Shown here: positions 19,267 through 27,550 of the stretch, in pieces | Layout of the letters: each line of letters begins with the position of its first letter | How positions within the stretch are numbered: position 1 is the stretch's first letter | DNA from: Rippkaea orientalis PCC 8801 | GTDB lineage: Bacteria; Cyanobacteriota; Cyanobacteriia; Cyanobacteriales; Microcystaceae | Length of the DNA: 64,000 nucleotides | Direction of reading: 5' to 3' | NCBI RefSeq assembly: GCF_000021805.1 | Contig: NC_011726.1 | Location: 1,860,001-1,924,000 of the forward strand | Made by a program: the position numbers and the translations under genes | The notes under the pieces: generated by a model | What the model was told of the DNA's origin: nothing | What the model saw: the letters and a program-made list of their open reading frames with translations, nothing else | Databases searched by the model: none

Positions 19267-19291
19267 GTAGGATGCGTCCCCCGACGCATCC
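19267..19291. repeat. GTAGGATGCGTC palindrome
   Basis: GGATGCGTC and GACGCATCC arms lie around a CCC loop, just after the DUF269 gene. It is another member of the GTAGG family. Confidence 0.6.
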
Positions 19292-19369
19292 AAAATGATT
19301 TTAGTAGGCAATAAAATTAATTAGAAATTGTTCATCACTAACTGTTTTGTAAGGTCAAGTTGAGTCAAA

Positions 19370-19600
19370 ATGGTAGAAACAACAACCAGTAAACCAACAG
19401 CAGAAGAGATAGACGATCTCAGAAAATCCATCAAACGACTCAATTCAGTAGCGGGTCAAATGAAAATGGATTTACACGATCTAGCAGAAGGATTACCAAC
19501 GGATTATGAAAACTTGCTAGACACTGCTCAGAAAACCTACGACATTTTTCGTCAATTAGACACCCTAAAAAAACAACTCAAAACTTGGGAGGAACTGTAA
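19370..19600 (+). CDS. DUF683 (CCE_0567-type) small helical nif protein
   Basis: A 76-residue, almost wholly helical protein (EEIDDLRKSIKRLNSVAGQM, then AQKTYDIFRQLDTLKKQLKT). It matches the DUF683/CCE_0567 family, small Rop-like helical-hairpin proteins found beside nifX and DUF269. A metal-binding role has been proposed for the family. It ends 1 bp before nifW, whose ribosome site GGAGGAA lies in this gene, so the two are coupled. Confidence 0.85.
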   Translation: MVETTTSKPTAEEIDDLRKSIKRLNSVAGQMKMDLHDLAEGLPTDYENLLDTAQKTYDIFRQLDTLKKQLKTWEEL

Positions 19601-19601
19601 A

Positions 19602-19937
19602 ATGATGGTTGCTGAAAAAACCTTTACTGAGTTTACTAAACTCACCGATGCAGAAGACTTTTTAAAGTTCTTTAACATTGATTATGATGCCACTTTTGTC
19701 AATGTTAATCGTCTGCATATCTTAAAACAATTTTCCCTACTCATCCAAGAAGTTGACAAGGTATTTCCTGATGTCAGCGAAACCGAAAAATTAGAAAAAT
19801 ACCAACTCGCTTTGACCGAAGCCTACGAACTTTTCAAGACTTCTAGTCCCCTAGAAACTAAGCTTTTTAAAGTCTTCCAAGAACCCCCCAAAAATATTGT
19901 CCTACTCGACGATTTAGTCAAAGAAGCAGGAGTCTAA
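19602..19937 (+). CDS. nifW: Nitrogenase-stabilising protein NifW
   Basis: A 111-residue protein with the NifW signature LTDAEDFLKFFNIDYD near the start and the C-terminal LFKVFQEPP. NifW associates with the MoFe protein and is thought to protect or help mature it under oxygen stress. Two ATG codons stand together at the start; either could be used. It lies directly after the DUF683 gene and 8 bp before hesA. Confidence 0.93.
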   Translation: MMVAEKTFTEFTKLTDAEDFLKFFNIDYDATFVNVNRLHILKQFSLLIQEVDKVFPDVSETEKLEKYQLALTEAYELFKTSSPLETKLFKVFQEPPKNIVLLDDLVKEAGV

Positions 19938-19945
19938 AAGCCATC

Positions 19946-20746
19946 ATGGAACTAACCCCCATCGAATTAGAACGCTACTCTCGTCAAATGCAGCTTCCTG
20001 GGTTTGGTGAGAAAGGACAGAAACAACTCAAAGCTTCTACCGCCTTAGTCACAGGGGTAGGAGGACTCGGAGGAACCGTCGCCCTTTATCTTGCTGTGGC
20101 TGGCATTGGCAAGTTAATTTTAGTTCGCGGGGGTGAGTTACGTCGAGATGACCTCAATCGTCAGATTCTCATGACGGATGATTGGGTGGGTAAACCCCGT
20201 GTCTTCAAAGCTAAGGAAACCCTCTCGAAAATCAACCCTGATGTAGAAATTGAGGCGGTTTACGACTATGTGACCCCTGAAAACGTGGATGAGTTGGTTC
20301 AACAGGCTGATATCGCCCTCGACTGCGCCTTTGATTTCGCCGAACGGGACTTACTGAACGCCGCTTGTGTTCGTTGGGGTCGTCCCATGGTGGAAGCCGC
20401 GATGAGTGGGATGGATGCCTATCTAACCACCATTATTCCGGGCGAAACCCCTTGTTTATCCTGTATTTTCCCTGAAAAACCCGATTGGGATCGTTGGGGA
20501 TTTGGGGTTCTAGGGGCAGTTTCTGGGACGTTGGCTTGTTTAAGTGCCCTCGAAGCCATCAAAGTCTTGACGGGACTGGGACAACCCTTAACCGGGGAAT
20601 TATTAACCATGGAACTCAATAGCGCGACCTTTGCTAAACGTCGTCCCTATCATGATCCAAATTGTCCCGTTTGCGGCCATTTTCATCAGCAAAATTTGAC
20701 CGCAACGATTACCCGAAATCAGGTTGCTAAAACAGTTTATGTGTAA
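19946..20746 (+). CDS. hesA: HesA, E1/ThiF-like protein
   Basis: A 266-residue E1/MoeB/ThiF-type ATP-dependent activating enzyme. The nucleotide-binding loop GVGGLGGTVALYLA is near residues 36-49, followed by RRDDLNRQIL, the ATP-binding Arg/Asn segment. A structural zinc site is formed by TPCLSCIFP and CPVCGHFH. HesA sits with hesB in most cyanobacterial nif clusters and probably activates a sulfur carrier or helps molybdenum cofactor supply; that role is inferred. The ribosome site lies at the end of nifW. Confidence 0.92.
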   Translation: MELTPIELERYSRQMQLPGFGEKGQKQLKASTALVTGVGGLGGTVALYLAVAGIGKLILVRGGELRRDDLNRQILMTDDWVGKPRVFKAKETLSKINPDVEIEAVYDYVTPENVDELVQQADIALDCAFDFAERDLLNAACVRWGRPMVEAAMSGMDAYLTTIIPGETPCLSCIFPEKPDWDRWGFGVLGAVSGTLACLSALEAIKVLTGLGQPLTGELLTMELNSATFAKRRPYHDPNCPVCGHFHQQNLTATITRNQVAKTVYV

Positions 20747-20836
20747 TTAGTGAATAGTACATAGTGAGTAGATAAAGGATGACAATTCCCAACTATTAAC
20801 TATTAACTAACTATTAACTATCAACTAAATCGAGGT
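20747..20836. repeat. STRR heptamers between hesA and hesB
   Basis: AATAGTACATAGTGAGTAGA and AACTATT repeat runs. No gene is present. Confidence 0.7.
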
Positions 20837-20841
20837 GCATT

Positions 20842-21201
20842 ATGACAGTCAATCTTACCGATAAAGCCGCCTTTAGATTGCGTACCTTCATCAGAGGCGA
20901 GGGGTCAAAAGTTACGGGTATTCGGGTTGGGGTCAAAGATGGTGGCTGTAATGGCTATGAATATACCCTTAATCTGGTTAAAGAACCCAACAGCGAAGAT
21001 TTACGCTTTGAACAAAACAATGTTCCTATCTATGTTGATGTCCATAGCGCATCTTTATTAGAGGGAGTTGTGATTGATTTTGTCGAAAGTTTGACCCAAA
21101 GTGGATTTACCTTTACTAATCCTAATGCCAGCGATACTTGTGGCTGTGGTAAATCTTTTTCGGCGGCAAATTGTGGCAGTAGCGCAACCCCTTGTAGCTA
21201 A
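20842..21201 (+). CDS. hesB: HesB/IscA-type Fe-S assembly protein
   Basis: A 119-residue A-type Fe-S carrier. The three conserved cysteines are in [10 protein letters not shown] and CGCGKSF. A short Cys/Ser-rich tail ([11 protein letters not shown]) follows. The fold runs from [12 protein letters not shown] onward. GAGGTG precedes the ATG. A-type carriers pass clusters to target proteins, here presumably nitrogenase components. Confidence 0.93.
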   Translation: MTVNLTDKAAFRLRTFIRGEGSKVTGIRVGVKDGGCNGYEYTLNLVKEPNSEDLRFEQNNVPIYVDVHSASLLEGVVIDFVESLTQSGFTFTNPNASDTCGCGKSFSAANCGSSATPCS

Positions 21202-21254
21202 ATCATTGCCCAAATAAGTTTTACTTTTACTGTTCTAAAATGGAGGAGAACACA

Positions 21255-21569
21255 ATGACTACTACTTACAAAGTTCGTCTGATTAAAGGCAAAAAAAATC
21301 AACCCCCAGAAATGGATGTCACCCTTGAAGTTCCAGAGGATGAGTATATCCTTAGTGTCGCTGAAGATGAAGGACTTGACTTACCTTCTTCTTGTAAATC
21401 TGGGGCCTGTTCTAGCTGCGTTGGTAGAATCGTAGAAGGAACCGTAAATCAAGAAGATCAAAGCTTTTTGGATGACGAATTAATCGAAAAAGGATGGGTC
21501 CTCCTATGCGTTGCTTATCCCACTTCCGATTGTACCATTAAAACCCACCAAGAAGCCTATCTTCCTTAA
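21255..21569 (+). CDS. fdxH: Nitrogenase-specific 2Fe-2S ferredoxin FdxH
   Basis: A plant-type 2Fe-2S ferredoxin of 104 residues that donates electrons to NifH in cyanobacteria. Cluster ligands are Cys47, Cys52 and Cys55 ([11 protein letters not shown]) and Cys85 (LLCVAYP). The ATG at 21255 is chosen because a strong GGAGGAG lies 6 bp upstream; the in-frame ATG at 21240 lies before that site. A basic surface stretch (LIKGKKNQ) near the N-terminus resembles FdxH rather than photosynthetic PetF. Confidence 0.93.
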   Translation: MTTTYKVRLIKGKKNQPPEMDVTLEVPEDEYILSVAEDEGLDLPSSCKSGACSSCVGRIVEGTVNQEDQSFLDDELIEKGWVLLCVAYPTSDCTIKTHQEAYLP

Positions 21570-21660
21570 GATAGTTGATAGTTGATAGTTGATAGTTGAT
21601 AGTTGATAGTAAAAGAATTTACTTATTAACTATTAACTATTCACTATTAACTGTAGTTGT
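21570..21660. repeat. STRR heptamers after fdxH
   Basis: Five GATAGTT copies are followed by inverse-oriented ACTATTA units, which can fold into a long hairpin. Confidence 0.8.
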
Positions 21661-21681
21661 CCTGTGAAAGAGTGAGATATC

Positions 21682-22084
21682 ATGCGTACCAGTTTGAGCA
21701 ACCATCAACCAACTTTAGCCGAGGTAATGTATGTACTTAAAGTGGAAAATGTTTGTCTTAAAAACTATGTTTTGGATAGTAGGAGAATTGCTTCTAAATT
21801 TGTTAGGTCTGGATAGCGTCTCGGACTATAGTGAGTTTCTTTTTGGTCAAGAATTGGAACTTCAGAAGAAAAATAACCGAACCGTCAAATTGTCCTCTCT
21901 TAAGCCAAAATTTTGCCCTAAAATCAGCGACAATTGTCCTGTTAATGAAGTGGCCCTTCAATATTCCGCATCTCCCCTAGAAGATTGTATCACTCAGCAA
22001 GTTGTCTTTGAACAAAAATGCAGTAAAGTTAAGCATTCTTGTATTAAAGCTTCGCTATTTTCCGATTTATCTTCCCCCGTTTAA
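21682..22084 (+). CDS. Unrecognised nif-linked small protein, start or frame uncertain
   Basis: I do not recognise this gene. A 117-residue frame runs from 21731 and has a hydrophobic N-terminus (FWIVGELLLNLLGLDSVSDY) and a Cys-bearing polar C-terminal half (KFCPKISDNCP, EDCITQQ, QKCSKVKHSC). A second frame starts at an ATG at 21682 and runs 44 codons (MRTSLSNHQPTLAEVMYVLK...) before stopping near 21816; its codons look at least as natural as those of the overlapping part. Either the gene starts at 21731, or a real gene starts at 21682 and is joined to the longer frame by a frameshift. Coordinates cover both options. It sits between fdxH and the next unknown gene, in the same direction. Confidence 0.45.
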
Positions 22085-22102
22085 CTCCAGAGGATATTAA
22101 CT

Positions 22103-22456
22103 ATGATTCGTGAAAAATTAGTTGAAGAATATATCTATCTGGTCAACAAGTATTATCCCCATATTGGATACTTGTTGAGTTATTGTTATTTAACCGTTAT
22201 TGATGGCTGGTCTAAAAAACAAGAACGTTCCTATCATTATCTCGGTATTTATTATGCTGCTCAAACCGGTCGAAGCATTTTATTGTATCAAAATGAATTA
22301 AAGGAACTAGCCGAAAATTTAGGGCTGTTTGAAGTTATTTTTCTCAATGCAACCCGCATCGTTAGAGATCCTCTTTCTAATTTAAAAACCCAAAATCCTC
22401 GACTCTGGTTAGAATTATATTGGATTGCCACTAAAATTGATTCTCAAATAGATTAA
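22103..22456 (+). CDS. Unrecognised helical protein at the end of the nif operon
   Basis: A 117-residue protein with an AGAGGA ribosome site. It is rich in Tyr and Leu (YIYLVNKYYPHIGYLLSYCY; YYAAQTGRSILLYQNELKEL) and predicted to be helical, with no clear membrane span. No family is recognised. It lies 18 bp after the preceding unknown gene and just before a terminator-like hairpin, so it is probably the last gene of the nif transcript. Confidence 0.6.
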   Translation: MIREKLVEEYIYLVNKYYPHIGYLLSYCYLTVIDGWSKKQERSYHYLGIYYAAQTGRSILLYQNELKELAENLGLFEVIFLNATRIVRDPLSNLKTQNPRLWLELYWIATKIDSQID

Positions 22457-22488
22457 TTAATCGATAGTTGATAATAAATGTAGCATTT

Positions 22489-22513
22489 TAGTCACCAATA
22501 GGTGACTATTTTA
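22489..22513 (+). terminator. Rho-independent-type terminator of the nif transcript
   Basis: TAGTCACC and GGTGACTA arms lie around an AATA loop, followed by TTTTATT. It lies 33 bp after the last nif-linked gene and before the feo promoter. Confidence 0.7.
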
Positions 22514-22582
22514 TTGTGCCTTTTAAGAATTTATAATTATTAATTATTGACCATCAATGATAAATTATAAATTCTTGATTAT

Positions 22583-22624
22583 GTATCTCAAATTACGGTT
22601 TATAATCAGAAAATTACCTAGAGT
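22583..22624 (+). promoter_or_regulatory. NtcA-type promoter for feoB-feoA
   Basis: GTATCTCAAATTAC (22583-22596) is an exact GTAN8TAC NtcA box. After 22 bases comes TAGAGT (22619-22624), which fits the TAN3T -10 element at canonical NtcA-activation spacing. A separate TATAAT stands at 22601. The feoB ATG is 26 bp downstream of the -10. NtcA is the global nitrogen regulator of cyanobacteria and activates such promoters under nitrogen limitation. Confidence 0.65.
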
Positions 22625-22650
22625 AATAATAAGAGCAATCGGTCAAACAA

Positions 22651-23295
22651 ATGAGTTGTAATCGCTGCCCCGAACCTTGTCAACTCCCCTCAAATAATGT
22701 CAACAAATTACGGAGTCTCTGGAAACGTTTTTGGCCACAAAAACGCCCCACTGCTTCCCATCAATTAGCACCACTTCCTAGTCAAGCGACTATTGCATTA
22801 GTTGGTTCTCCTAACGTGGGAAAAAGTCTCCTATTTAACTTATTAACGGGGGGTTATACAACGGTTTCTAACTATCCTGGGACAACGGTAGAAATCGCAA
22901 AAAGTCAGGGGATTATTGGCGGACAAAAGGTCACTATCATAGATACTCCTGGGATGTATTCTTTGATGTCCATGACTGAAGAAGAACAGTTTACACGGGA
23001 TTTTTTATTAACCGAACCGATTGATTTAGTGATTCATGTCATTGATGCTAAACATCTCAGCCGAATGTTAGCCTTGACCTTTCAACTCATGGAAACTCAA
23101 ATCCCTGTTTTATTAGCAGTTAATATGCTTGATGAAGCTGAGAAATCAGGAATTTGGGTCAATGAAAAACAACTAGAAGCCTCCCTAGGGATTCCCGTTG
23201 TCACCTTATCAGCAGCCCAAAAAAGGGGCATTCAAACTTTAACAGCCAAGGTAGCTAACTATGTCTATACTCCTGCGCTATCCTACAGCTATTGA
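22651..23295 (+). CDS. feoB: FeoB N-terminal GTPase part
   Basis: A 214-residue G-protein domain of the ferrous iron transporter FeoB. G1 is GSPNVGKSL (52-60), the switch I region is SNYPGTTVE, G3 is DTPGMYS (98-104), and G4 is NMLDEAEK. A Cys-rich start (CNRCPEPC) precedes it. The frame stops at 23295, just as the helical GDI linker would begin, and the remaining FeoB is encoded in the +1 frame with a 35-bp overlap. This is either a genuinely split gene, a programmed frameshift, or a mutation or assembly error. Iron supply for nitrogenase is the likely purpose. Confidence 0.88.
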   Translation: MSCNRCPEPCQLPSNNVNKLRSLWKRFWPQKRPTASHQLAPLPSQATIALVGSPNVGKSLLFNLLTGGYTTVSNYPGTTVEIAKSQGIIGGQKVTIIDTPGMYSLMSMTEEEQFTRDFLLTEPIDLVIHVIDAKHLSRMLALTFQLMETQIPVLLAVNMLDEAEKSGIWVNEKQLEASLGIPVVTLSAAQKRGIQTLTAKVANYVYTPALSYSY

Positions 23296-24727
23296 AGAAG
23301 GAATTACCCGCATAGAATCCTTGTTAACCGAAGACTATCAACAGTCATTCAAGGATTGTAAACATAAAATTTCTCGCCGTAGTCTTGCTTTATTACTAAT
23401 TCAAGGAGATCCCGTTTTTTGGGGAAAAGTTGCCAAAAAAGAACCCCATCTCCAAGAAATTAAAACTGTCGTTGATTACCTACAATCTCAGTTTAGTGAT
23501 CCTTTGGTTTTAGTGATTGCTAAAAGTCGCCATCAAATCGCCAGAAAAATTGCCGATGCTTCTCTGGTTAATATCAAGAAAAAGTCCCAAGAAAATGAGG
23601 AATTTTTCCATCAAGTTACCGTCAATCCCGTAACAGGATTTCCCCTCGCTATTTTGGTGCTTTATATCGGTCTTTATCAGTTTGTTGGAAGGTTTGGAGC
23701 CGGAACCTTAGTTAATTACCTAGAGGGACTATTTACCAATAATATTAACCCTTGGATTAACGAGATAACAGCTCAAATGATCCCTGGAACAATCTGGCAA
23801 GATTTAATTGCCAATGACTATGGTATTATGACCTTAGCCATGCGGTATGCGATCGCGATTGTTTTGCCCATTATCGTCACCTTCTTTTTAATGTTTTCCC
23901 TCCTCGAAGATAGTGGCTATTTACCGCGACTTGCCCTATTAGCTGATCGCTTACTCAAAGGACTAGGATTATCGGGTCGTGCCCTAATTCCCCTAACATT
24001 AGGATTAGGATGTGGAAGCATAGCGACCCTAGTGACTCGAACCCTAGAAAGTAAACGAGAAAGACTGATTGCTACCTTATTATTATCCCTAGTTATTCCT
24101 TGTTCTGCCCAATTAGGAATTATTCTTGGATTATTATCACAAAATCCCCTAGCTTTATTCATTTGGCTATTATTAATGATCACTATTTTCTTAGTAGTTG
24201 GGTCTTTAACTGCCAAAATTATGCCAGGTGATGCCTCCTGTTTTTATATGGAAATTCCTCCCTTAAGGCTACCTGAATTTCAGTCAGTTATGCTGAAAAC
24301 CTATTGGCGAATGAAGTGGTATTTAAAGGGAATTATCCCCCTCTTTATCATGGCCTCTATTGTCATTTGGTTAGGCAAACTGACGGGATTATTTGAAGGC
24401 TTAATCGGCGCTTTAGAACCGATTATGATCGCTTTAGATCTGCCTAAAGAAGCCTCCCTGATTTTCTTATATGGAATTTGCCGTCGAGATTATGGGGCTG
24501 CGGGACTGTTTGACTTATACAATTCAGGTATTTTAACAGGTCGGCATTTGGTGGTTGCTGCTGTTACCTTAACCTTATTTATTCCCTGTATAACGCAATT
24601 GCAATTTATGTTCAAAGAACAGGGAATTAAAACCACAGTGGTGATGGGAAGTTTTGTTATTATCTTTGCCTTTGTTATCGGCTATTTGCTGAACAAATCC
24701 TTAATCATTTTAGGAGTCACCCTGTAA
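23261..24727 (+). CDS. feoB: FeoB C-terminal membrane transporter part
   Basis: 488 residues covering the helical linker (TAIEEGITRIESLLTEDYQQ) and the polytopic membrane domain of FeoB. Gate-like motifs are visible: LTLGLGCGSIATLVTRTLES and VIPCSAQLGIILGLL. Several hydrophobic helices follow (LFIMASIVIWLGKL, LVVAAVTLTLFIPCITQLQF). It may start independently at the ATG at 23261, which has AAGG about 10 bp upstream, or be reached by frameshifting from the GTPase frame. The membrane part appears complete. feoA starts on the base after its stop. Confidence 0.88.
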   Translation: MSILLRYPTAIEEGITRIESLLTEDYQQSFKDCKHKISRRSLALLLIQGDPVFWGKVAKKEPHLQEIKTVVDYLQSQFSDPLVLVIAKSRHQIARKIADASLVNIKKKSQENEEFFHQVTVNPVTGFPLAILVLYIGLYQFVGRFGAGTLVNYLEGLFTNNINPWINEITAQMIPGTIWQDLIANDYGIMTLAMRYAIAIVLPIIVTFFLMFSLLEDSGYLPRLALLADRLLKGLGLSGRALIPLTLGLGCGSIATLVTRTLESKRERLIATLLLSLVIPCSAQLGIILGLLSQNPLALFIWLLLMITIFLVVGSLTAKIMPGDASCFYMEIPPLRLPEFQSVMLKTYWRMKWYLKGIIPLFIMASIVIWLGKLTGLFEGLIGALEPIMIALDLPKEASLIFLYGICRRDYGAAGLFDLYNSGILTGRHLVVAAVTLTLFIPCITQLQFMFKEQGIKTTVVMGSFVIIFAFVIGYLLNKSLIILGVTL

Positions 24728-24979
24728 ATGTTTACTCAAAACTTTACCGTTGAATCTTCCGCTTTAAACGTCCTCAAAGAAAAAGAAAGTGGCATTATTA
24801 CCCAATTTCGTAAAAACGATGAAGCCTTACTCAGAAAACTCATCGCTATGGGTATTATGCCTGGACTTTCCATCACCTTAGAACAACGATTTCCCTCCTA
24901 CGTTATCAAAGTCGGCGGAATGCGAATGGCTATTGATCGTACCCTCGCCCGTGCCATTTACGTTCGTCGTACCCGTTGA
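24728..24979 (+). CDS. feoA: FeoA, SH3-like partner of FeoB
   Basis: An 83-residue FeoA domain protein, with the family signature LLRKLIAMGIMPGLSITLEQ followed by YVIKVGGMRMAIDRTLARAI. FeoA is a small cytosolic protein needed for FeoB ferrous-iron uptake. Its ATG directly abuts the feoB stop codon, so it is in the same operon. The order feoB-feoA is the reverse of the enterobacterial operon. Confidence 0.9.
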   Translation: MFTQNFTVESSALNVLKEKESGIITQFRKNDEALLRKLIAMGIMPGLSITLEQRFPSYVIKVGGMRMAIDRTLARAIYVRRTR

Positions 24980-25216
24980 ACTTGGGTTAGGGGTTAAAGA
25001 CACTACACAAACAACCCCACCCTCTTACAGCATTCAAGCGAACAATCCTCTCTTGAATACCCAAATTTATCAACCTTTGAAGTGAGTTGATGAATCGCTA
25101 AATAGTAAATAGTGAATAGTGATTACTAGAAGCTATTAATTAACCCTTAAGGCTAGTTAGTGAAATTGGGTTTTTTTAACTTCAAAAATCCATCCTAGAA
25201 AGGAGAACAAACAATT

Positions 25217-25510
25217 ATGGCAAATGTAACTAGCTTAACCTTTGGTGGACTCGAATGGATTCCTCAATTTGTTCAATCCATTAATAAAGACACCTGTCTT
25301 GGCTGTGGACGTTGTTTTAAAGTCTGTGGTCAAAAGGTATTGGCTTTAATGGGGGTGAATGAAGAGGGAGAATTTATCGATGATGAAGATGAAGACGAAC
25401 TCGAACGCAAAGTCATGACTATCGTCAATCAAGCTAAATGTATTGGTTGCGAAGCTTGTGCTCGAATTTGTCCGAAAAATTGCTACACCCATGCGCCCTT
25501 ACCCGCGTAG
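25217..25510 (+). CDS. fdxB: nif-specific ferredoxin III (FdxB)
   Basis: A 97-residue protein with two 4Fe-4S motifs, [11 protein letters not shown] (Cys 27, 30, 33, 37) and [12 protein letters not shown] (Cys 75, 78, 81, 85), separated by an acidic insert ([11 protein letters not shown]). This is the pattern of nif-specific ferredoxin III. AAAGGAG precedes the start. It lies 237 bp after feoA, and the gap contains heptamer-like repeats, so it may have its own promoter. Confidence 0.92.
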   Translation: MANVTSLTFGGLEWIPQFVQSINKDTCLGCGRCFKVCGQKVLALMGVNEEGEFIDDEDEDELERKVMTIVNQAKCIGCEACARICPKNCYTHAPLPA

Positions 25511-25527
25511 TAATCCTCGCTGTTTTG

Positions 25528-25552
25528 GGTTGCGCTTCGGCGCAACCTACTT
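25528..25552. terminator. Bidirectional terminator hairpin between fdxB and the CCB-like gene
   Basis: GGTTGCG and CGCAACC lie around CTTCGG, followed by TACTTTTT on the plus strand. The hairpin ends right at the 3' end of the opposing gene, so it can serve both. Confidence 0.7.
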
Positions 25553-26197
25553 TTTCATCAATTGTTCAACAGTATCCCCTAATTTATCAGCAATCCCTTC
25601 GATCCAATTTTCGTCTTGTTTAGTGTAACTTCGAGGAACATTAGCCCCTAAAATCATCACCCCTTCTTTCCCCATCGGTTGACAGATTATTCCTTGAGTA
25701 TTTTCGGGTAAATAATCAAATTCAATCCGCCCTGGATAGAGGGCTAAATTGACTAAATAAACAGGTTTTTGTGTCTCTAAAACCCGTTCTAAAATCTTGC
25801 CAATAGTCACTTGAGAATTTTTGCCTAAAATGCCTCGCCTCAACAGAACTTTTCCTTGATAATAGACAACTATCGATTTAGTAACAGTATTAGTTAATAA
25901 TAAATGGGAAGCCCAAGCCAGTTCTTTTTTGAAATCATCAGGTAAGTCCGTCGCAAATTCCAGTCCTTCTTCTCCGATAAGGGTAACAGCATCAGGCGAT
26001 CGCGGTTGAACCTGTTGCCAAATTAATCCGACTAGAATTAACATCCCACTGAGGATCACTCCCACTACATCAGAACGCGCTTGAGAGTCGGTTAATTGTA
26101 CTGTGCTAAAGCGGTTAATCAGGAGTAATACTCCCCCTATTCCTCCTGCAAAAAAGGGCAATAACCGTAAAATTCCATTGGGATCTGACTGTGCCAT
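25547..26197 (-). CDS. Cofactor assembly of complex C subunit B-like protein (CCB2/CCB4)
   Basis: A 216-residue protein with two N-terminal membrane spans (LPFFAGGIGGVLLLINRF, VVGVILSGMLILVGLIW) and a soluble domain. The layout and length match the cyanobacterial CCB2/CCB4 family, which helps attach heme c(i) to cytochrome b6 of the b6f complex. The soluble part contains LYPGRIEFDYLPENTQGIIC and ends in a helical tail. It is convergent with fdxB and not part of the nif cluster. Confidence 0.75.
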   Translation of the reverse strand: MAQSDPNGILRLLPFFAGGIGGVLLLINRFSTVQLTDSQARSDVVGVILSGMLILVGLIWQQVQPRSPDAVTLIGEEGLEFATDLPDDFKKELAWASHLLLTNTVTKSIVVYYQGKVLLRRGILGKNSQVTIGKILERVLETQKPVYLVNLALYPGRIEFDYLPENTQGIICQPMGKEGVMILGANVPRSYTKQDENWIEGIADKLGDTVEQLMKK

Positions 26198-26426
26198 TTC
26201 TTTGACGCTGCTGTTTCTAGTTCATCTGTGACGAGGTGACAAGGGGGTTAAAGTGTAGAGAGGGTGTAGGGTGTAGTGAAAATCTAATCGAATACCCAAA
26301 CTTCCCTCGACCTTAAATAACATTAGTGAGAATCAATGAGCTTTTGTTGGCAGAAAATTAGCCGATTGTGTTCTAATTTTTCCCCACCCCCTACACCCCA
26401 TGAGAGTTCATCTACAGTCGGAAAAA

Positions 26427-26498
<72 letters not shown>

Positions 26499-26528
26499 CA
26501 ATCTCTCTAGAGTAGCATAAAATCTCCC

Positions 26529-27401
26529 TTAAATATCTGCTAAACCACTAATATTCCCTAAAGCAATTTCCGGACAAGCTCGCTTAATTAACCCCGTTAA
26601 CACCTTACCAGGTCCAATTTCCAGGGAATGGGTAATCCCTTCTTGGGATAATTGCAGCATAATCTCCCGCCAACGAACTGAACCGGTCATTTGTTTGACT
26701 AAACGCTCTTTTAAGATTGTTCCTGAGTGAGTGGGACTAGGATCAACATTGGACAGAACGGGAATCGTCGCATCCTTAAATTCAGACGAACCCAATAACA
26801 CCTCAAATTGTTGCGCGGGTTGAGCCATCAACGGTGAATGGAATGCCCCAGATACCTTAAGAGGAACGGCTCGTTTAATCTTAACTTGAGAAAGAATGCT
26901 ATCGACGGCTTCAGGCGTACCGGAGATGACCACCTGTTGCTCACTATTATCATTCGCCAACACCACATCAGGATTAGCTGCGATCGCCGTTTCTAAAGCT
27001 TCTCGGTTAAACTGCATCAAGGCGGCCATTTTGCCCCCTGACGCGGTATCCATTAACTGAGCTCGACGTTGCACTAACTGTAACCCCGTTGCAAAATCAA
27101 AAACACGGGCAGCATACAAGGCAGAATATTCCCCTAAACTGTGTCCTGCCACTAAATCGGGGGATTGACCCTTATCTAAGAGTAAATCCACTAAAATACT
27201 TTCAATAACGTAGAGACAAGGCTGAGTATAGAGGGTTCGGGATAATTCGACTTCATCCCCCTGACACCTTTCTACCACCGACCAACCGAGAATCTCTTGT
27301 GCTTGTTCAAATTTCGCTTTTCCAATGGCAGTTTCTTGTAATTCTACCCCCATTCCTACCGCTTGCGATCCTTGACCTGGAAATATCCACGCTGTTTTCA
27401 T
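26529..27401 (-). CDS. fabD: Malonyl-CoA:ACP transacylase
   Basis: Transfers malonyl from CoA to acyl carrier protein to feed fatty-acid elongation. Its 290 residues carry FPGQGSQAVGMG at the N-terminus, the catalytic Ser in GHSLGEYSAL near residue 92, and VSGAFHSPLM, which holds the catalytic His. Arg of QRRAQLM is also present. It is third in the plsX-fabH-fabD order, with a 149-bp gap after fabH that contains CAATAGG repeats. Confidence 0.94.
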   Translation of the reverse strand: MKTAWIFPGQGSQAVGMGVELQETAIGKAKFEQAQEILGWSVVERCQGDEVELSRTLYTQPCLYVIESILVDLLLDKGQSPDLVAGHSLGEYSALYAARVFDFATGLQLVQRRAQLMDTASGGKMAALMQFNREALETAIAANPDVVLANDNSEQQVVISGTPEAVDSILSQVKIKRAVPLKVSGAFHSPLMAQPAQQFEVLLGSSEFKDATIPVLSNVDPSPTHSGTILKERLVKQMTGSVRWREIMLQLSQEGITHSLEIGPGKVLTGLIKRACPEIALGNISGLADI

Positions 27402-27454
27402 TAGTAATTAATTATCAATCCGTCTATTTTAACAAAGACACTATAGTACCACGC

Positions 27455-27505
27455 AATAGGCAATAGGCAATAGGCAATAGGCAATAGGCAATAGGCAATA
27501 GGCAG
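27455..27505. repeat. STRR CAATAGG tract
   Basis: Seven consecutive CAATAGG heptamers lie between fabH and fabD, followed by a CCCACAC-rich run. Confidence 0.9.
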
Positions 27506-27550
27506 AAAAGCTAATACTTCCGCTCTCTCCCCACACTCCCCACACTTCCC

